From the NCBI GenBank assembly GCA_964649085.1, contig CAZYPN010000005.1, positions 1 through 64,000 of the forward strand: a stretch of 64,000 nucleotides of DNA, in the 5' to 3' direction. Shown here one piece after another: positions 33,192 to 41,946 of this stretch. Origin of the DNA: JADMJV01 sp964649085 (GTDB lineage Bacteria; Vulcanimicrobiota; Xenobia; Xenobiales; JADMJV01). Numbering within the stretch: position 1 is the first letter of the stretch; each line of letters begins with the position of its first letter. The position numbers and the translations under genes are program-made. A model generated the notes under the pieces. The model had not been told where the DNA came from. It did no database searches and worked only from the letters and a program-made list of their open reading frames with translations.

Positions 33192-35201
33192 ATGCAAGCG
33201 CGCTGCCCATCTTGCGGGAGTTTTCTCGAGTTCAAGTCGAGCCTCTCCTCCTACCAGGTCTGTTCGGCCTGTCAGACCCTGGTGGTTCGCAAAGACGTCG
33301 ACCTTCAGGCCGTGGGCAAGGTGGCTGCGTTACAGCCCGATGGCTCGCTGCTGCGGGTGGGTACCCAGGGCGTCTATCAGGGCAAGAGTTTTGAAATCAT
33401 TGGCCGCATTCAGGTCGCCATCGGCGATCCCGCTGCCCCCGATGTGATTTGGAACGAGTGGCATGCCAGTTTCAGCAATGGCACCAATGGCTGGATTGGC
33501 GAAGCCCAGGGCGAGTATTTCGTCAGCTTCCAATCCAGCAGTATGTCGGTTCCGGCTCCCAGTGCCCTGCACCTGGGTCAGGTGGTCACGGTAGGCAAAG
33601 AGAGGGGCGTGGTGACGTCGGTAAGTCAGGCCACCGCCCTGAGCCTCGAGGGCGAGCTACCCTTTGTGGCCGAGCCGGGCTACACCGCCATCTTTGCCGA
33701 CGTCAGTACGCCCTCGGGCCTGTCGGCGAGTATCGACTATTCCGAGTCGATTCCTCTGGTGTTCGAGGGTTACTGGTGCAGTTTCGAAGAACTAAAGTTT
33801 CGCGGGCTGCGCTCGAGCGATGGTGAGGAACTTCAGGCGCCTCAAATTCGCGAAGCCAACCTCAAGAGCCTCAAGTGTCCCAGCTGCGGCGCGCCCCACG
33901 AACTGCAGGCCGGAGGGATTTCCCAAACCCTGGTGTGCGGTTTTTGCGACACGGCCATGGACCTCAATCAGGACGCAACCTTCAAAAGCGTGGTGCAGTT
34001 TGAGCAATCCAAGGCCAAGATTCCCGCCAAAATTCCGCTGGGCTCTCGGGGCATACCGCCAGGCAGCAACACGGAGTACACCTGTATTGGCTACCTCAGC
34101 AAATTCTGCCGGGTAGACGGGGCCATCTATCGCTGGGCCGAATATCTATTGTACGAACCGTCCAAGGGCTACCGCTGGCTGACCGAAAGCAACGGCCACT
34201 GGAGCCTGCTGGCTCCGCTGCGCCAGGTGCCCACCAAGTTCGGTAGCGAGCCCGTGGGCTATCCGCCCAATACCGAGGTCAAGCTGGGCGCCACCACCTT
34301 CAAACACTTCCAGAAAACCACCGCCACTGTGGAGTATGTCGCCGGCGAGTTCTACTGGCGAGTGCGGGTTGGAGAAAGCTCCGAAGTCAGCGACTTTGTG
34401 GCCCCGCCCCAGGTGCTTTCTGCCGATTGCTCGCAAAGCGAAGTGAACTGGAGCCTTGGAACTTACGTCGAGGGAGCGGCGCTGTGGAAGGCCTTTCGTC
34501 TGTCCGGCTCGCCCCCCGCCCCTCGGGGCATTGCCAACAACCAGGTGAATCCCCATAAGGCGGCTGCGCAACGACGCTGGACCACCTATGCCGTGGCGTT
34601 GCTGGCCACCTTCGGCTTTCTCACCGTACGCACGCTGACCGAAAGAGGGAAGTTCTTCGACGAGACCTTCAACTATCGAGATTACGAGCCCGACCGGGTG
34701 CAACAGAAGAAGCTGCAGGTGCCTGCCGGTCAGCACAACCTGGCCATCACGGTGATAGCCCCCTCGCTGTCGCAGCGCTGGGCCGATTTCGTGTTTACCC
34801 TGGTCGACCCGAAAACCCAGGAAGCCCGCAGTGGTTCCACCAGCCTGTATCACCAGAGCGGGGTGGATGATGGCGAGGCCTGGAGCGAGTCGGTGACCCG
34901 CTCCACCATTCATTTTGCCCACGTGCCGGGGGGCGAATATGACCTTCAGGTCGAGCCGCTCTCCAACGTGGTGGGTCAGGACCAGCCCGAGGGGCCGGGC
35001 ACGCCCAAGTCCTTTCCCAACACCCTTTTTGGCTATACCCTGCAGGCCAGCCTTTCCCAGGCTCACTGGGGCTATCTCTGGATGGTGGTATTTTTGGGGC
35101 TGATTCCACCCTTGTGGAGCGGTTGGCGTAGTTCGAGTTTCGAAACCTCTCGCTGGTCCGAGAGCGACCACGCTCCGGCATCGAGCTGGAGCGACGATTG
35201 A
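33192..35201 (+). CDS. Tandem DUF4178 membrane protein with two zinc ribbons
   Basis: 669 residues from ATG 33192. The first zinc ribbon has C5-x2-C8 and C24-x2-C27. A DUF4178 domain follows (LRVGTQGVYQGKSFEIIGR, VIWNEWHASFSNGTNGWIGE). A second ribbon (CPSCGAPHELQ, CGFCDTA) and a second DUF4178 (YTCIGYLSKFC, YRWAEYLLY) come next. A helix near 465-482 then leads to an extracytoplasmic beta domain, and a last helix (YLWMVVFLGLIPPLWSG) lies near the C-terminus. DUF4178 genes often sit beside spermidine-synthase-like genes in bacteria, and here the next two genes continue that pattern. Function is unknown; a role in polyamine-linked envelope stress is inference. Confidence 0.85.
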   Translation: MQARCPSCGSFLEFKSSLSSYQVCSACQTLVVRKDVDLQAVGKVAALQPDGSLLRVGTQGVYQGKSFEIIGRIQVAIGDPAAPDVIWNEWHASFSNGTNGWIGEAQGEYFVSFQSSSMSVPAPSALHLGQVVTVGKERGVVTSVSQATALSLEGELPFVAEPGYTAIFADVSTPSGLSASIDYSESIPLVFEGYWCSFEELKFRGLRSSDGEELQAPQIREANLKSLKCPSCGAPHELQAGGISQTLVCGFCDTAMDLNQDATFKSVVQFEQSKAKIPAKIPLGSRGIPPGSNTEYTCIGYLSKFCRVDGAIYRWAEYLLYEPSKGYRWLTESNGHWSLLAPLRQVPTKFGSEPVGYPPNTEVKLGATTFKHFQKTTATVEYVAGEFYWRVRVGESSEVSDFVAPPQVLSADCSQSEVNWSLGTYVEGAALWKAFRLSGSPPAPRGIANNQVNPHKAAAQRRWTTYAVALLATFGFLTVRTLTERGKFFDETFNYRDYEPDRVQQKKLQVPAGQHNLAITVIAPSLSQRWADFVFTLVDPKTQEARSGSTSLYHQSGVDDGEAWSESVTRSTIHFAHVPGGEYDLQVEPLSNVVGQDQPEGPGTPKSFPNTLFGYTLQASLSQAHWGYLWMVVFLGLIPPLWSGWRSSSFETSRWSESDHAPASSWSDD

Positions 35202-35211
35202 AGGAGCTGGC

Positions 35212-35400
35212 GTGAAAGACTGGTACACCTGGATGATGGTCGGGCTGCTCGGCTGGATCGGCTATGTGCACTTTAGCGGCGGCGGCCCCAACGACGGCCT
35301 CAAAGAGAAGGTGCGACCGGGTCCTCATTCGGTGCGCAATAACCCGGGCAGTCATCGCTCCCACTATCGGTCCCACTATGTCCACATCGGAGGAAAGTAG
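35212..35400 (+). CDS. Small membrane peptide (62 aa) between DUF4178 and spermidine-synthase-like genes
   Basis: Starts at GTG 35212, 10 bases after the DUF4178 stop, with GGAG just upstream (35203-35206). MKDWYTWMMVGLLGWIGYVHF is a single helix. The remaining 40 residues are basic and rich in His, Ser and Gly (HSVRNNPGSHRSHYRSHYVHIGGK in part). It overlaps the next gene by 23 bases, so its translation is coupled. Repeated S-H-Y/R-S-H-Y may bind metal or anionic lipid. No named family is recalled. Confidence 0.65.
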   Translation: MKDWYTWMMVGLLGWIGYVHFSGGGPNDGLKEKVRPGPHSVRNNPGSHRSHYRSHYVHIGGK

Positions 35401-36910
35401 CGACCCGCCCGGCTCTCCGGGACTGCTTCTGCTTTCGGTGTTCCTGGTGGCCACCTGTGGCCTGATCTACGAACTGATCGCCGGAGCCCTGGCCAGCTAT
35501 CTGTTGGGCGACTCGATCTTCCAATTCTCCACCATCATCGGCGACTATCTGTTCGCCATGGGGGTGGGCTCGTATCTGGCTCAGTATCTCGGGCGTAAAG
35601 GTCCCGAGGTGGACTTTGTGCGGCTGCAAAACGGCATCGCCCTCATCGGCGGCTTTTCTGCCCCTTTGATGCATCTGGCCTTCAGCTATACCAATAGTTT
35701 CCGCTTCGTGCTCTATCTGCTGGTCTTTCTGGTGGGGCTGCTGGTAGGCGCCGAGATTCCTCTGCTGATGACCGTGCTGAAGAAGCACTATGGCTTTCGC
35801 CAGCTGGTTTCGCGGGTGCTGGCTCTCGACTATCTGGGGGCGCTGCTGGCCAGCCTTATCTTTCCCCTGGTTCTGATCCCCCAGTTGGGCCTGATCCGCA
35901 CTTCTCTGGCCTGCGGCCTGGTGAACTCGGCCGTTGCCTGGGTGTCTCTTGAGTTGTTTCGCGTTCGCGGCCTGGCCATGCGGCTGCAAACCGCTCTGGT
36001 TGCCGCCCTATTGGTGGCGGGCGTGGCCGCCTCGGATCTCATCACGCGCTTTGCCGAAGAGGGTTTGTACGCCGACCCCATCATTCTCTCTCGCACCACT
36101 CCCTATCAGCGGCTGATCGTCACTCGGGGCCATCAGGAAACCCGGCTGTATATCAATGGTAACCTGCAGTTCAGTTCACGAGACGAATACCGCTATCACG
36201 AGGCGCTCGTGCATCCTGCTCTGTGCTCCCTGGAGCGTCCCGCCAAGGTGTTGATTCTGGGTGGTGGCGATGGCCTCGCCGCCCGCGAGGTGCTGCGCTA
36301 CCCGCAGGTATCGACGGTGACGCTGGTCGACCTCGACCCGGCGATGACCTCGCTGTTCCGAGAACACCGCCAACTGGCCGAATTGAACAAGGGGGCACTG
36401 GCCGACCCCAGGCTCCGGGTGGTCAATGCCGATGCCTTTATCTGGGCTCGCCAGGCCACAGAACGTTATGACGCCATCCTGGTCGACTTTCCCGACCCGT
36501 CCAACTATGCCGTGGGCAAGCTCTATACCCAAAGCTTTTACGCCGGGCTGCGGCCCTTGCTTCGGCCCGGAGGGGCGCTGGCCGTACAGTGCACCAGTCC
36601 CCTGTTCGCCCGTCAGTCCTATTGGTGCATTCAGGCCACCCTGCGGGCGGCGGGATGGAAGGTTCGGCCCTACCACGTCTATGTTCCCAGCTTTGGAGAA
36701 TGGGGTTTCGCGCTGGCCGGCCTGGAAAACGAGCCCCGCCCCGCGGCCACCAGGTTGCCCGATGGGATGCGCTATCTGGGGGCCGAAACCGTGGACGAAC
36801 TCTTTCGCTTTCCGCTCGACATGAGCCCGGTGCCCACCCAGATCAACCGCCTCTTTGATCAGGTGCTGGTTCGCTACTACGAAAGCGACTGGCGCTCCCT
36901 GGTGGAGTGA
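35378..36910 (+). CDS. Spermidine-synthase-like enzyme fused to a membrane domain
   Basis: 510 residues from ATG 35378 (MSTSEESSDPPGSPGLLLL). The first 230 residues carry about seven helices (LLLLSVFLVATCGLIYELIAG, LVFLVGLLVGAEIPLLM). The C-terminal half is a spermidine-synthase/methyltransferase fold: VLILGGGDGLAAREVL binds dcSAM or SAM, TLVDLDPAM ends the acidic strand, and ILVDFPDPSN matches the catalytic Asp region. Classical SpeE is soluble and about 290 residues; this is the membrane-fused type. It may aminopropylate a polyamine at the membrane. The stop overlaps the amine oxidase start (TGATG). Confidence 0.88.
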   Translation: MSTSEESSDPPGSPGLLLLSVFLVATCGLIYELIAGALASYLLGDSIFQFSTIIGDYLFAMGVGSYLAQYLGRKGPEVDFVRLQNGIALIGGFSAPLMHLAFSYTNSFRFVLYLLVFLVGLLVGAEIPLLMTVLKKHYGFRQLVSRVLALDYLGALLASLIFPLVLIPQLGLIRTSLACGLVNSAVAWVSLELFRVRGLAMRLQTALVAALLVAGVAASDLITRFAEEGLYADPIILSRTTPYQRLIVTRGHQETRLYINGNLQFSSRDEYRYHEALVHPALCSLERPAKVLILGGGDGLAAREVLRYPQVSTVTLVDLDPAMTSLFREHRQLAELNKGALADPRLRVVNADAFIWARQATERYDAILVDFPDPSNYAVGKLYTQSFYAGLRPLLRPGGALAVQCTSPLFARQSYWCIQATLRAAGWKVRPYHVYVPSFGEWGFALAGLENEPRPAATRLPDGMRYLGAETVDELFRFPLDMSPVPTQINRLFDQVLVRYYESDWRSLVE

Positions 36911-38517
36911 TGCAGCGTCGTCAATTTTTGCTGGGAGCGGCAGCCAGTGGCTGGTTGGCGGCCTGCCGTCGCTGGGGTCTCAGTCCGCAGCTGCAGGGCC
37001 AGATCGTGGGCGCCAACTGGCAACTCGGCCATCGCCTGCAACAACTGCGTGCCCCGGCTCCTTTCCAGGGTCCCAGGCCGCGGGTTGAGGTGCTGATTCT
37101 GGGTGGGGGCATGGCGGCGCTGGCCGGGGCCTGGCGGTTAGCTCACGCGGGCCTCGAGGATTTCTTGCTGCTGGAACTCGAGGCTGAATTGGGGGGCAAC
37201 AGTCGCTGCGCCAACTACGCCTGCTCGGCCGCACCCTGGGGGGCCCACTACCTGCCCTTGCCCACTCAAGAGTCGACGGTGGTGCTGCGCATTCTTGAAG
37301 AAATGAAGATTTTGCTGGGTTTTGACGCTCAGGGGCAGCCCCGCTTCGACCTCGACCAGGTGGTGCACGACCCGGACGAGCGTCTCTTCGCCTTCGGAAG
37401 CTGGGAGGAGGGGCTCTTCCCTCGCAGCGGGGCCAGTTCCAGCGAACTGGCCCAGTGGCAGGCCTTTCAACAGGATATGCAGAGCTGGAAGCAGCGCCGC
37501 GATCGGCAAGGCCGCAAGGCCTTCGCCTTACCCCTGGTGTTCAGTTCGCCCGAGCCCGAGATTCGCGCCCTGGATAGCATCACGATGGCCGAGTATCTGG
37601 GCCGCAAGGGTTGGAACAGCCCGCGTTTGCGCTGGTACGTGGAGTACTGCTGCCGCGACGACTACGGAACCTCCCTCGAGAGGACTTCGGCCTGGGCCGG
37701 AATTCATTATTTTGCCAGTCGAGACAGCCTGTTTGAGGCCGAGTTGACCTGGCCCGAGGGAAATCAGCATCTGGTGAGGCACCTGCAAAGCCGACTGGCC
37801 GAGCGCAGGCGCCTGAAACATCTGGTTTTGCGGGTTCAGGCCGAGGCAGGGGAATGGCACGTAGACGCCTGGGACGCCGCCCGTGAATGCCTGGTGGGCT
37901 GGAGAGCCCCCACGGTACTGTTCGCCCTGCCCACTTTTCAACGCCCCTACCTGCTGGGCGAGGCGCCCCGCAAAGACCTCAGCTACGCGCCCTGGACCGT
38001 GTGTAACCTGGTGCTTTCGCACATCCCCCCTTCGGCCCACGAAGCCGAGGTGGGGTTGTGCTGGGACAACGTGCTCTACCAAAGTCCCAGCCTGGGCTAC
38101 GTGGTGGCCACTCACCAGCTCTCGAGCCATCCTGGCGGGCCTTCGGTATTTACCTATTATCGACCCTGGGCCGAGCTCGAGCCGGCCGAGGCTCGCCGTC
38201 GCATGCTCGAGCGTTCCTGGGCAGACGTGGTGACTTTGGTCATGGAGGAGATGCTGCGAGTCCATCCCGACCTGGCTGGCGTGTGCGAGCGCCTCGACGT
38301 CATGAATTTCGGGCATGCTATGGTGTCACCGCTGCCCGGCACGATCTGGGGAGACACCCTGCGCCAGGCCCGACAGCCCCGGTCGGGATTGCACTTTGCC
38401 CATTCCGACCTGTCGGGTGTATCGATTTTTGAGGAAGCCAGCTTTCACGGCGTGCGGGCTGCTCAGGAAATTCTGGCCGCACGAGGACTGTTGAAAGACG
38501 ATTTCCTCCGCGCATGA
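36910..38517 (+). CDS. Tat-exported lipoprotein, flavin-dependent amine oxidase-like
   Basis: 535 residues from ATG 36910, 1 base inside the previous stop (a GTG at 36907 is possible). The N-terminus MQRRQFLLGAAASGWLAAC has a twin-arginine RRQFLL and a lipobox ending in Cys, predicting folded, cofactor-loaded export and lipid anchoring. FAD binding is by VLILGGGMAALAGAWRL and LLELEAELGGNSR. The remainder has the amine oxidase-like layout. Together with the upstream spermidine-synthase-like enzyme it suggests synthesis in the membrane and oxidation outside; this is inference. The C-terminus abuts the ABC exporter (ATGA overlap). Confidence 0.85.
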   Translation: MQRRQFLLGAAASGWLAACRRWGLSPQLQGQIVGANWQLGHRLQQLRAPAPFQGPRPRVEVLILGGGMAALAGAWRLAHAGLEDFLLLELEAELGGNSRCANYACSAAPWGAHYLPLPTQESTVVLRILEEMKILLGFDAQGQPRFDLDQVVHDPDERLFAFGSWEEGLFPRSGASSSELAQWQAFQQDMQSWKQRRDRQGRKAFALPLVFSSPEPEIRALDSITMAEYLGRKGWNSPRLRWYVEYCCRDDYGTSLERTSAWAGIHYFASRDSLFEAELTWPEGNQHLVRHLQSRLAERRRLKHLVLRVQAEAGEWHVDAWDAARECLVGWRAPTVLFALPTFQRPYLLGEAPRKDLSYAPWTVCNLVLSHIPPSAHEAEVGLCWDNVLYQSPSLGYVVATHQLSSHPGGPSVFTYYRPWAELEPAEARRRMLERSWADVVTLVMEEMLRVHPDLAGVCERLDVMNFGHAMVSPLPGTIWGDTLRQARQPRSGLHFAHSDLSGVSIFEEASFHGVRAAQEILAARGLLKDDFLRA

Positions 38518-40328
38518 AACCTTCTCCGCTGCGACGACTGCTGGGCTACGCTCGCCACCATCGAGGACGGGTGGCGGCGGCCAGCTTGTGTTCGGTGCTC
38601 AACAAGTTGTTTGACATCGCGCCCGAGATCCTCATTGGCATGGCTGTCGACGTGGTCGTCAATCGACAACATTCGCTGCTGGCCCGCTGGGGGGTGCCCG
38701 ATCTGCAGCATCAGTTGCTGTGGTTGGGCCTGGGCACCTTCTTCATCTGGTTTTTTGAATCGGTGTTTCAGTACCTCTATCTGGTGCTGTGGCGAAATCT
38801 GGCCCAGCAGATTCAGCACCAGTTGCGGATGGACGCCTATCGACACCTGCAACGACTGCCCGCCGAGCGCCTGGAAGATCGCTCCATGGGTTCGTTGCTG
38901 GCCTTGCTGCAGGAGGACGTTCATCAGCTCGAGCGCTTTCTCGATGGCGGCGCCAACTCGCTGATCCAGGTGTTGACGACGGTGGTGCTGGTCGGCGGCG
39001 CCTTCCTCTTTCTCTCTCCGCTCATCGCTGTGCTGGCCTTTCTCCCCATCCCGCTGATCCTGTGGGGTGCCTTTGCTTTCCAGCGGCGACTTCAACCGCG
39101 CTATGCCGAGGTGCGAGAACGTGCGGCCCGGGTTAGCGCGCGACTGACCCTGAATTTGCAAGGCCTGCTGAATATCCAGTGCTACGGTAGCGAGGAGTTC
39201 GAGGCCGCCCGAGTGGAACGCGAAAGCCTGCTCTATCAGCAGGCCAATCGCGACGCCATCGCATTGTCGTCGGCTTTTACACCGGTCTTGCGCATGGCCA
39301 TTCTGGCCGGATTTCTCTGCACTCTGGTGCTGGGAGGCCAGCAGTGCCTGGACGGTCAACTCTCGGCCGGATCCTATAGTGTGCTGGTCTTCCTGACCCA
39401 GCGGCTGCTGTGGCCATTAACCGGTCTGGCCGCCACCAGCGACCTCTACGAGCGGGCCATGGCCTCGGTCAGCCGTATCCTGGACCTGCTCGAATTGCCC
39501 GCCGTCGATCTGGAAGAGGGGCGGACGCTGCCGTCGGTTGCCGGAGAGTTGCGTTTTGAGGCGGTCGAGTTCGCTTATCCGGGCCGGGAGCCTCTGCTGC
39601 AGGGATTTGAATTGAGCCTGCCCGCGGGTCAGACCACGGCTCTGGTGGGTGCTACCGGCTCGGGCAAGAGTACCGTAGTCAAGCTGTTGTTGCGTTTTTT
39701 GGAGCCCAATCGCGGTCACATCTGGCTTGATGGTCAACCGCTCGAGCAGCTCTCGCGACGCTGGTTGCGCAGCCAGGTGGCGGTGGTGTCTCAGGAAGTC
39801 TTTCTCAGCGACGACACGGTGCGTGCCAATATTGCCTACGGCTGTGCCCAGGCCGACCCTCGGCGCCTGGAAGAGGCTGCCCGAATGGCCGAAGCGCTGG
39901 AGTTTATCGAGCGGCTGCCGGGTGGGCTGGACGGACCTTTAGGCGAGCGGGCCGGGCAACTCTCGGGCGGTCAACGCCAGCGTCTGGCTCTGGCGCGAGC
40001 TCTGTATCGAGAGGCTCCCATTTTGATCCTCGACGAAGCGACTTCGGCCCTCGACAATGAGACCGAAGCTGCCTTCGGTCGCTCATTGCTCCAGTGGTCG
40101 GCGGGGCGCACCGCGCTGATCATTGCCCATCGGCTCTCCACCGTGCGTCACGCCGACTGCATCCACGTCATGCACGCCGGTCGCGTGGTCGAAAAAGGCC
40201 GGCACGAGGAGTTGCTGCTGCGCGGCGGCCTCTACGCACGACTGTGGGCCATCCAAACCGGCGAAGTCGGGGCCCCAGGAACTGAGCCTTCCCTGGCAAA
40301 CCAGCCAGGATGCGATGCAACCTTGTAG
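38514..40328 (+). CDS. ABC exporter, fused permease-ATPase (MsbA/LmrA-like)
   Basis: 604 residues from ATG 38514. Six helices (residues 20-330, for example LLWLGLGTFFIWFFESVFQ and LIAVLAFLPIPLILWGAF) precede the ATPase. Walker A is GATGSGKSTVVKLL, the signature is LSGGQRQRLALARAL, Walker B is ILILDEATSALD and the switch is IAHRLS. This half-transporter acts as a homodimer; its substrate could be lipid, peptide or the product of the operon. It overlaps the amine oxidase stop and the next exported gene by 19 bases, so the run 33192-40774 is very tight. Confidence 0.95.
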   Translation: MKPSPLRRLLGYARHHRGRVAAASLCSVLNKLFDIAPEILIGMAVDVVVNRQHSLLARWGVPDLQHQLLWLGLGTFFIWFFESVFQYLYLVLWRNLAQQIQHQLRMDAYRHLQRLPAERLEDRSMGSLLALLQEDVHQLERFLDGGANSLIQVLTTVVLVGGAFLFLSPLIAVLAFLPIPLILWGAFAFQRRLQPRYAEVRERAARVSARLTLNLQGLLNIQCYGSEEFEAARVERESLLYQQANRDAIALSSAFTPVLRMAILAGFLCTLVLGGQQCLDGQLSAGSYSVLVFLTQRLLWPLTGLAATSDLYERAMASVSRILDLLELPAVDLEEGRTLPSVAGELRFEAVEFAYPGREPLLQGFELSLPAGQTTALVGATGSGKSTVVKLLLRFLEPNRGHIWLDGQPLEQLSRRWLRSQVAVVSQEVFLSDDTVRANIAYGCAQADPRRLEEAARMAEALEFIERLPGGLDGPLGERAGQLSGGQRQRLALARALYREAPILILDEATSALDNETEAAFGRSLLQWSAGRTALIIAHRLSTVRHADCIHVMHAGRVVEKGRHEELLLRGGLYARLWAIQTGEVGAPGTEPSLANQPGCDATL

Positions 40329-40774
40329 CTTTACAGCTCCTGCTGTTCACCAGCCTGGCAGTGGCCCGACCCACGGCCCAATGCCCCCACACCGGGGCCG
40401 ACTTTCGTGCCGACTTCGAACGTCCTCACAAGCGCGTTGAGGATCGCCTGGGCACCGCTTACGGATGGGAGGGCAAGACCACTCCACTGGAATCCCAGAT
40501 CGTGATCGTCTTGAAGCGGCGCCATGCTTCCCTGAACGACCTGCGCGCTTTCTTGTCGAAAAGCCTGGCTCGCGGCAGCAGCCTGAGCCAGGGCGTCGAG
40601 GTTCGCCAGGGCACCTTCAAGGGGCTCGAAGTGGAAGGCATGACGGAGGCCGGGGTTCCCTTTGTCGCTCGGGTGTTCCAGGGCCCCCATCACGATTATC
40701 TCTGCGCCTCGGTCACCTATGACACGGCCCTGAATCGGAAGTTCGTCCAGGGCTTTCACCTGCACCCGCGATGA
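40310..40774 (+). CDS. Exported protein of unknown function (154 aa)
   Basis: Start ATG 40310 lies inside the ABC exporter end. Signal peptide MRCNLVALQLLLFTSLAVARP. The mature domain of about 130 residues has a helix (ASLNDLRAFLSKSLARG) and a long hairpin (VRQGTFKGLEVEGMTEAGVPFVARVFQG), ending in YDTALNRKFVQGFHLHPR. No family recognised. The stop overlaps the next ATG (ATGA). It may be periplasmic and work with the following exported gene. Confidence 0.65.
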   Translation: MRCNLVALQLLLFTSLAVARPTAQCPHTGADFRADFERPHKRVEDRLGTAYGWEGKTTPLESQIVIVLKRRHASLNDLRAFLSKSLARGSSLSQGVEVRQGTFKGLEVEGMTEAGVPFVARVFQGPHHDYLCASVTYDTALNRKFVQGFHLHPR

Positions 40775-41880
40775 GGGTTCTGGGACTGCTGCTCAGCTTG
40801 CTGTTGGTGGCCCTGGGTGGGGGAGCGGTTGGAGCACGTCCCAAACCCCCGGTCAAGGCTGCTCCGCCGCTGCGCATTGTGGCGCCCCTCTCCGGTGTTG
40901 AAGTGGCCGCCGGTGAGGGTCTGGAAATCCAGGTGCTGCTGCGGGGCGACCTCAGCAGCCAGGTCGATTCGGTGCAACTGCTCTGCGACGGCAAGGGCAT
41001 TGATCTGATCCATGCTCCCCCCTACACCTGTACCTGGGACACCGCCGGGCTCAAGTCCGGAAACTATGTGCTGGAGGCCTATGCCTTTACACGTGCCGGG
41101 GCAAAGCTGGCGGCCAGCCCGGTGCAGGTGAAAGTCACCTCGCGACAGGTCAACCTTCAGGAGAGTACGCCCGTGCTGCTGGTCACTCAAGACAAGCTGG
41201 TGTCGGGTGAAACCCCTCAGGGTTCGCCGGTGCGCTTCAAGGTCGACCGCGACGTGCTGGCCGCGGATGGTCGGGTGTTGATCGCGGCCGGTGCCGAAGC
41301 TACCGGGGAAGTGGTGAAGTCTGAAGGCAGCGGCTTCTTTGGGAAATCCGGGGTGCTCGACCTGGCCGTGCGCAACGTGGTGGCTGTCGACGGTACTCAG
41401 GTCCCCCTGCGAGCCACCCGCAGCGACGAGGGCCAGGATAACACCGGCGGGGTGATCGCCGGAGCCGTGCTGCTGTCGGTATTCTTCGTATTCATGAGCG
41501 GTTCCGAGGTCGAGATTCCCCCCGGCACGCTGCTCTCGGCCTATGTGTCTCGGGACACGGCGGTGGTTCGCCCGGGGCCGGTTCGTAAAGACCTCGACCG
41601 CAAGCTGAGCCTGTTGGTGCCGGCCGCAGGCGCCCGGTTGCAGCCCACTTCGGAGTTTGATTTCGCCGTGCAGCTGCAGCCAGCAGATGAGCGGGCCTAC
41701 TATCGAGTCTACCTCGACGACCGTCTGCTCGTCAGCCAGCGGGGCAATCCCGAAAAGATCAGCTGGAAGGGCGGCGACGACTGGAAGCCGGGCAAGCACG
41801 TGTTGAAAGTCGAAGCCACCGCTTCCAGCGGACGCATGTTTCTGGCTCCTCCCGTCGAGTTCGAAGTGGTCGAAGATTGA
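40771..41880 (+). CDS. Exported Ig-like-domain protein (369 aa)
   Basis: ATG 40771 gives a signal peptide (LLLSLLLVALGGGAVGA). Residues 32-125 form an Ig-like domain (LRIVAPLSGVEVAAGEGLEI, YTCTWDTAGLKSGNYVLEAYA). A middle region (VLLVTQDKLVSGETPQGSPVRF, VLIAAGAEATGEVVKSEG) resembles exported stress-type proteins. A hydrophobic helix (VIAGAVLLSVFFVFMS) follows, then a second Ig-like domain near the end (GKHVLKVEATASSGRMFLAPP). It is likely inner-membrane-anchored with periplasmic domains. It ends 66 bases before the pentapeptide gene. Function unknown. Confidence 0.7.
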   Translation: MRVLGLLLSLLLVALGGGAVGARPKPPVKAAPPLRIVAPLSGVEVAAGEGLEIQVLLRGDLSSQVDSVQLLCDGKGIDLIHAPPYTCTWDTAGLKSGNYVLEAYAFTRAGAKLAASPVQVKVTSRQVNLQESTPVLLVTQDKLVSGETPQGSPVRFKVDRDVLAADGRVLIAAGAEATGEVVKSEGSGFFGKSGVLDLAVRNVVAVDGTQVPLRATRSDEGQDNTGGVIAGAVLLSVFFVFMSGSEVEIPPGTLLSAYVSRDTAVVRPGPVRKDLDRKLSLLVPAAGARLQPTSEFDFAVQLQPADERAYYRVYLDDRLLVSQRGNPEKISWKGGDDWKPGKHVLKVEATASSGRMFLAPPVEFEVVED

Positions 41881-41946
41881 AGGAATTGAGAAAGCAGCCG
41901 TTCGTGCCCAGGAGTTTATCCCCAGCAGTGTCAATATCACCTCATC

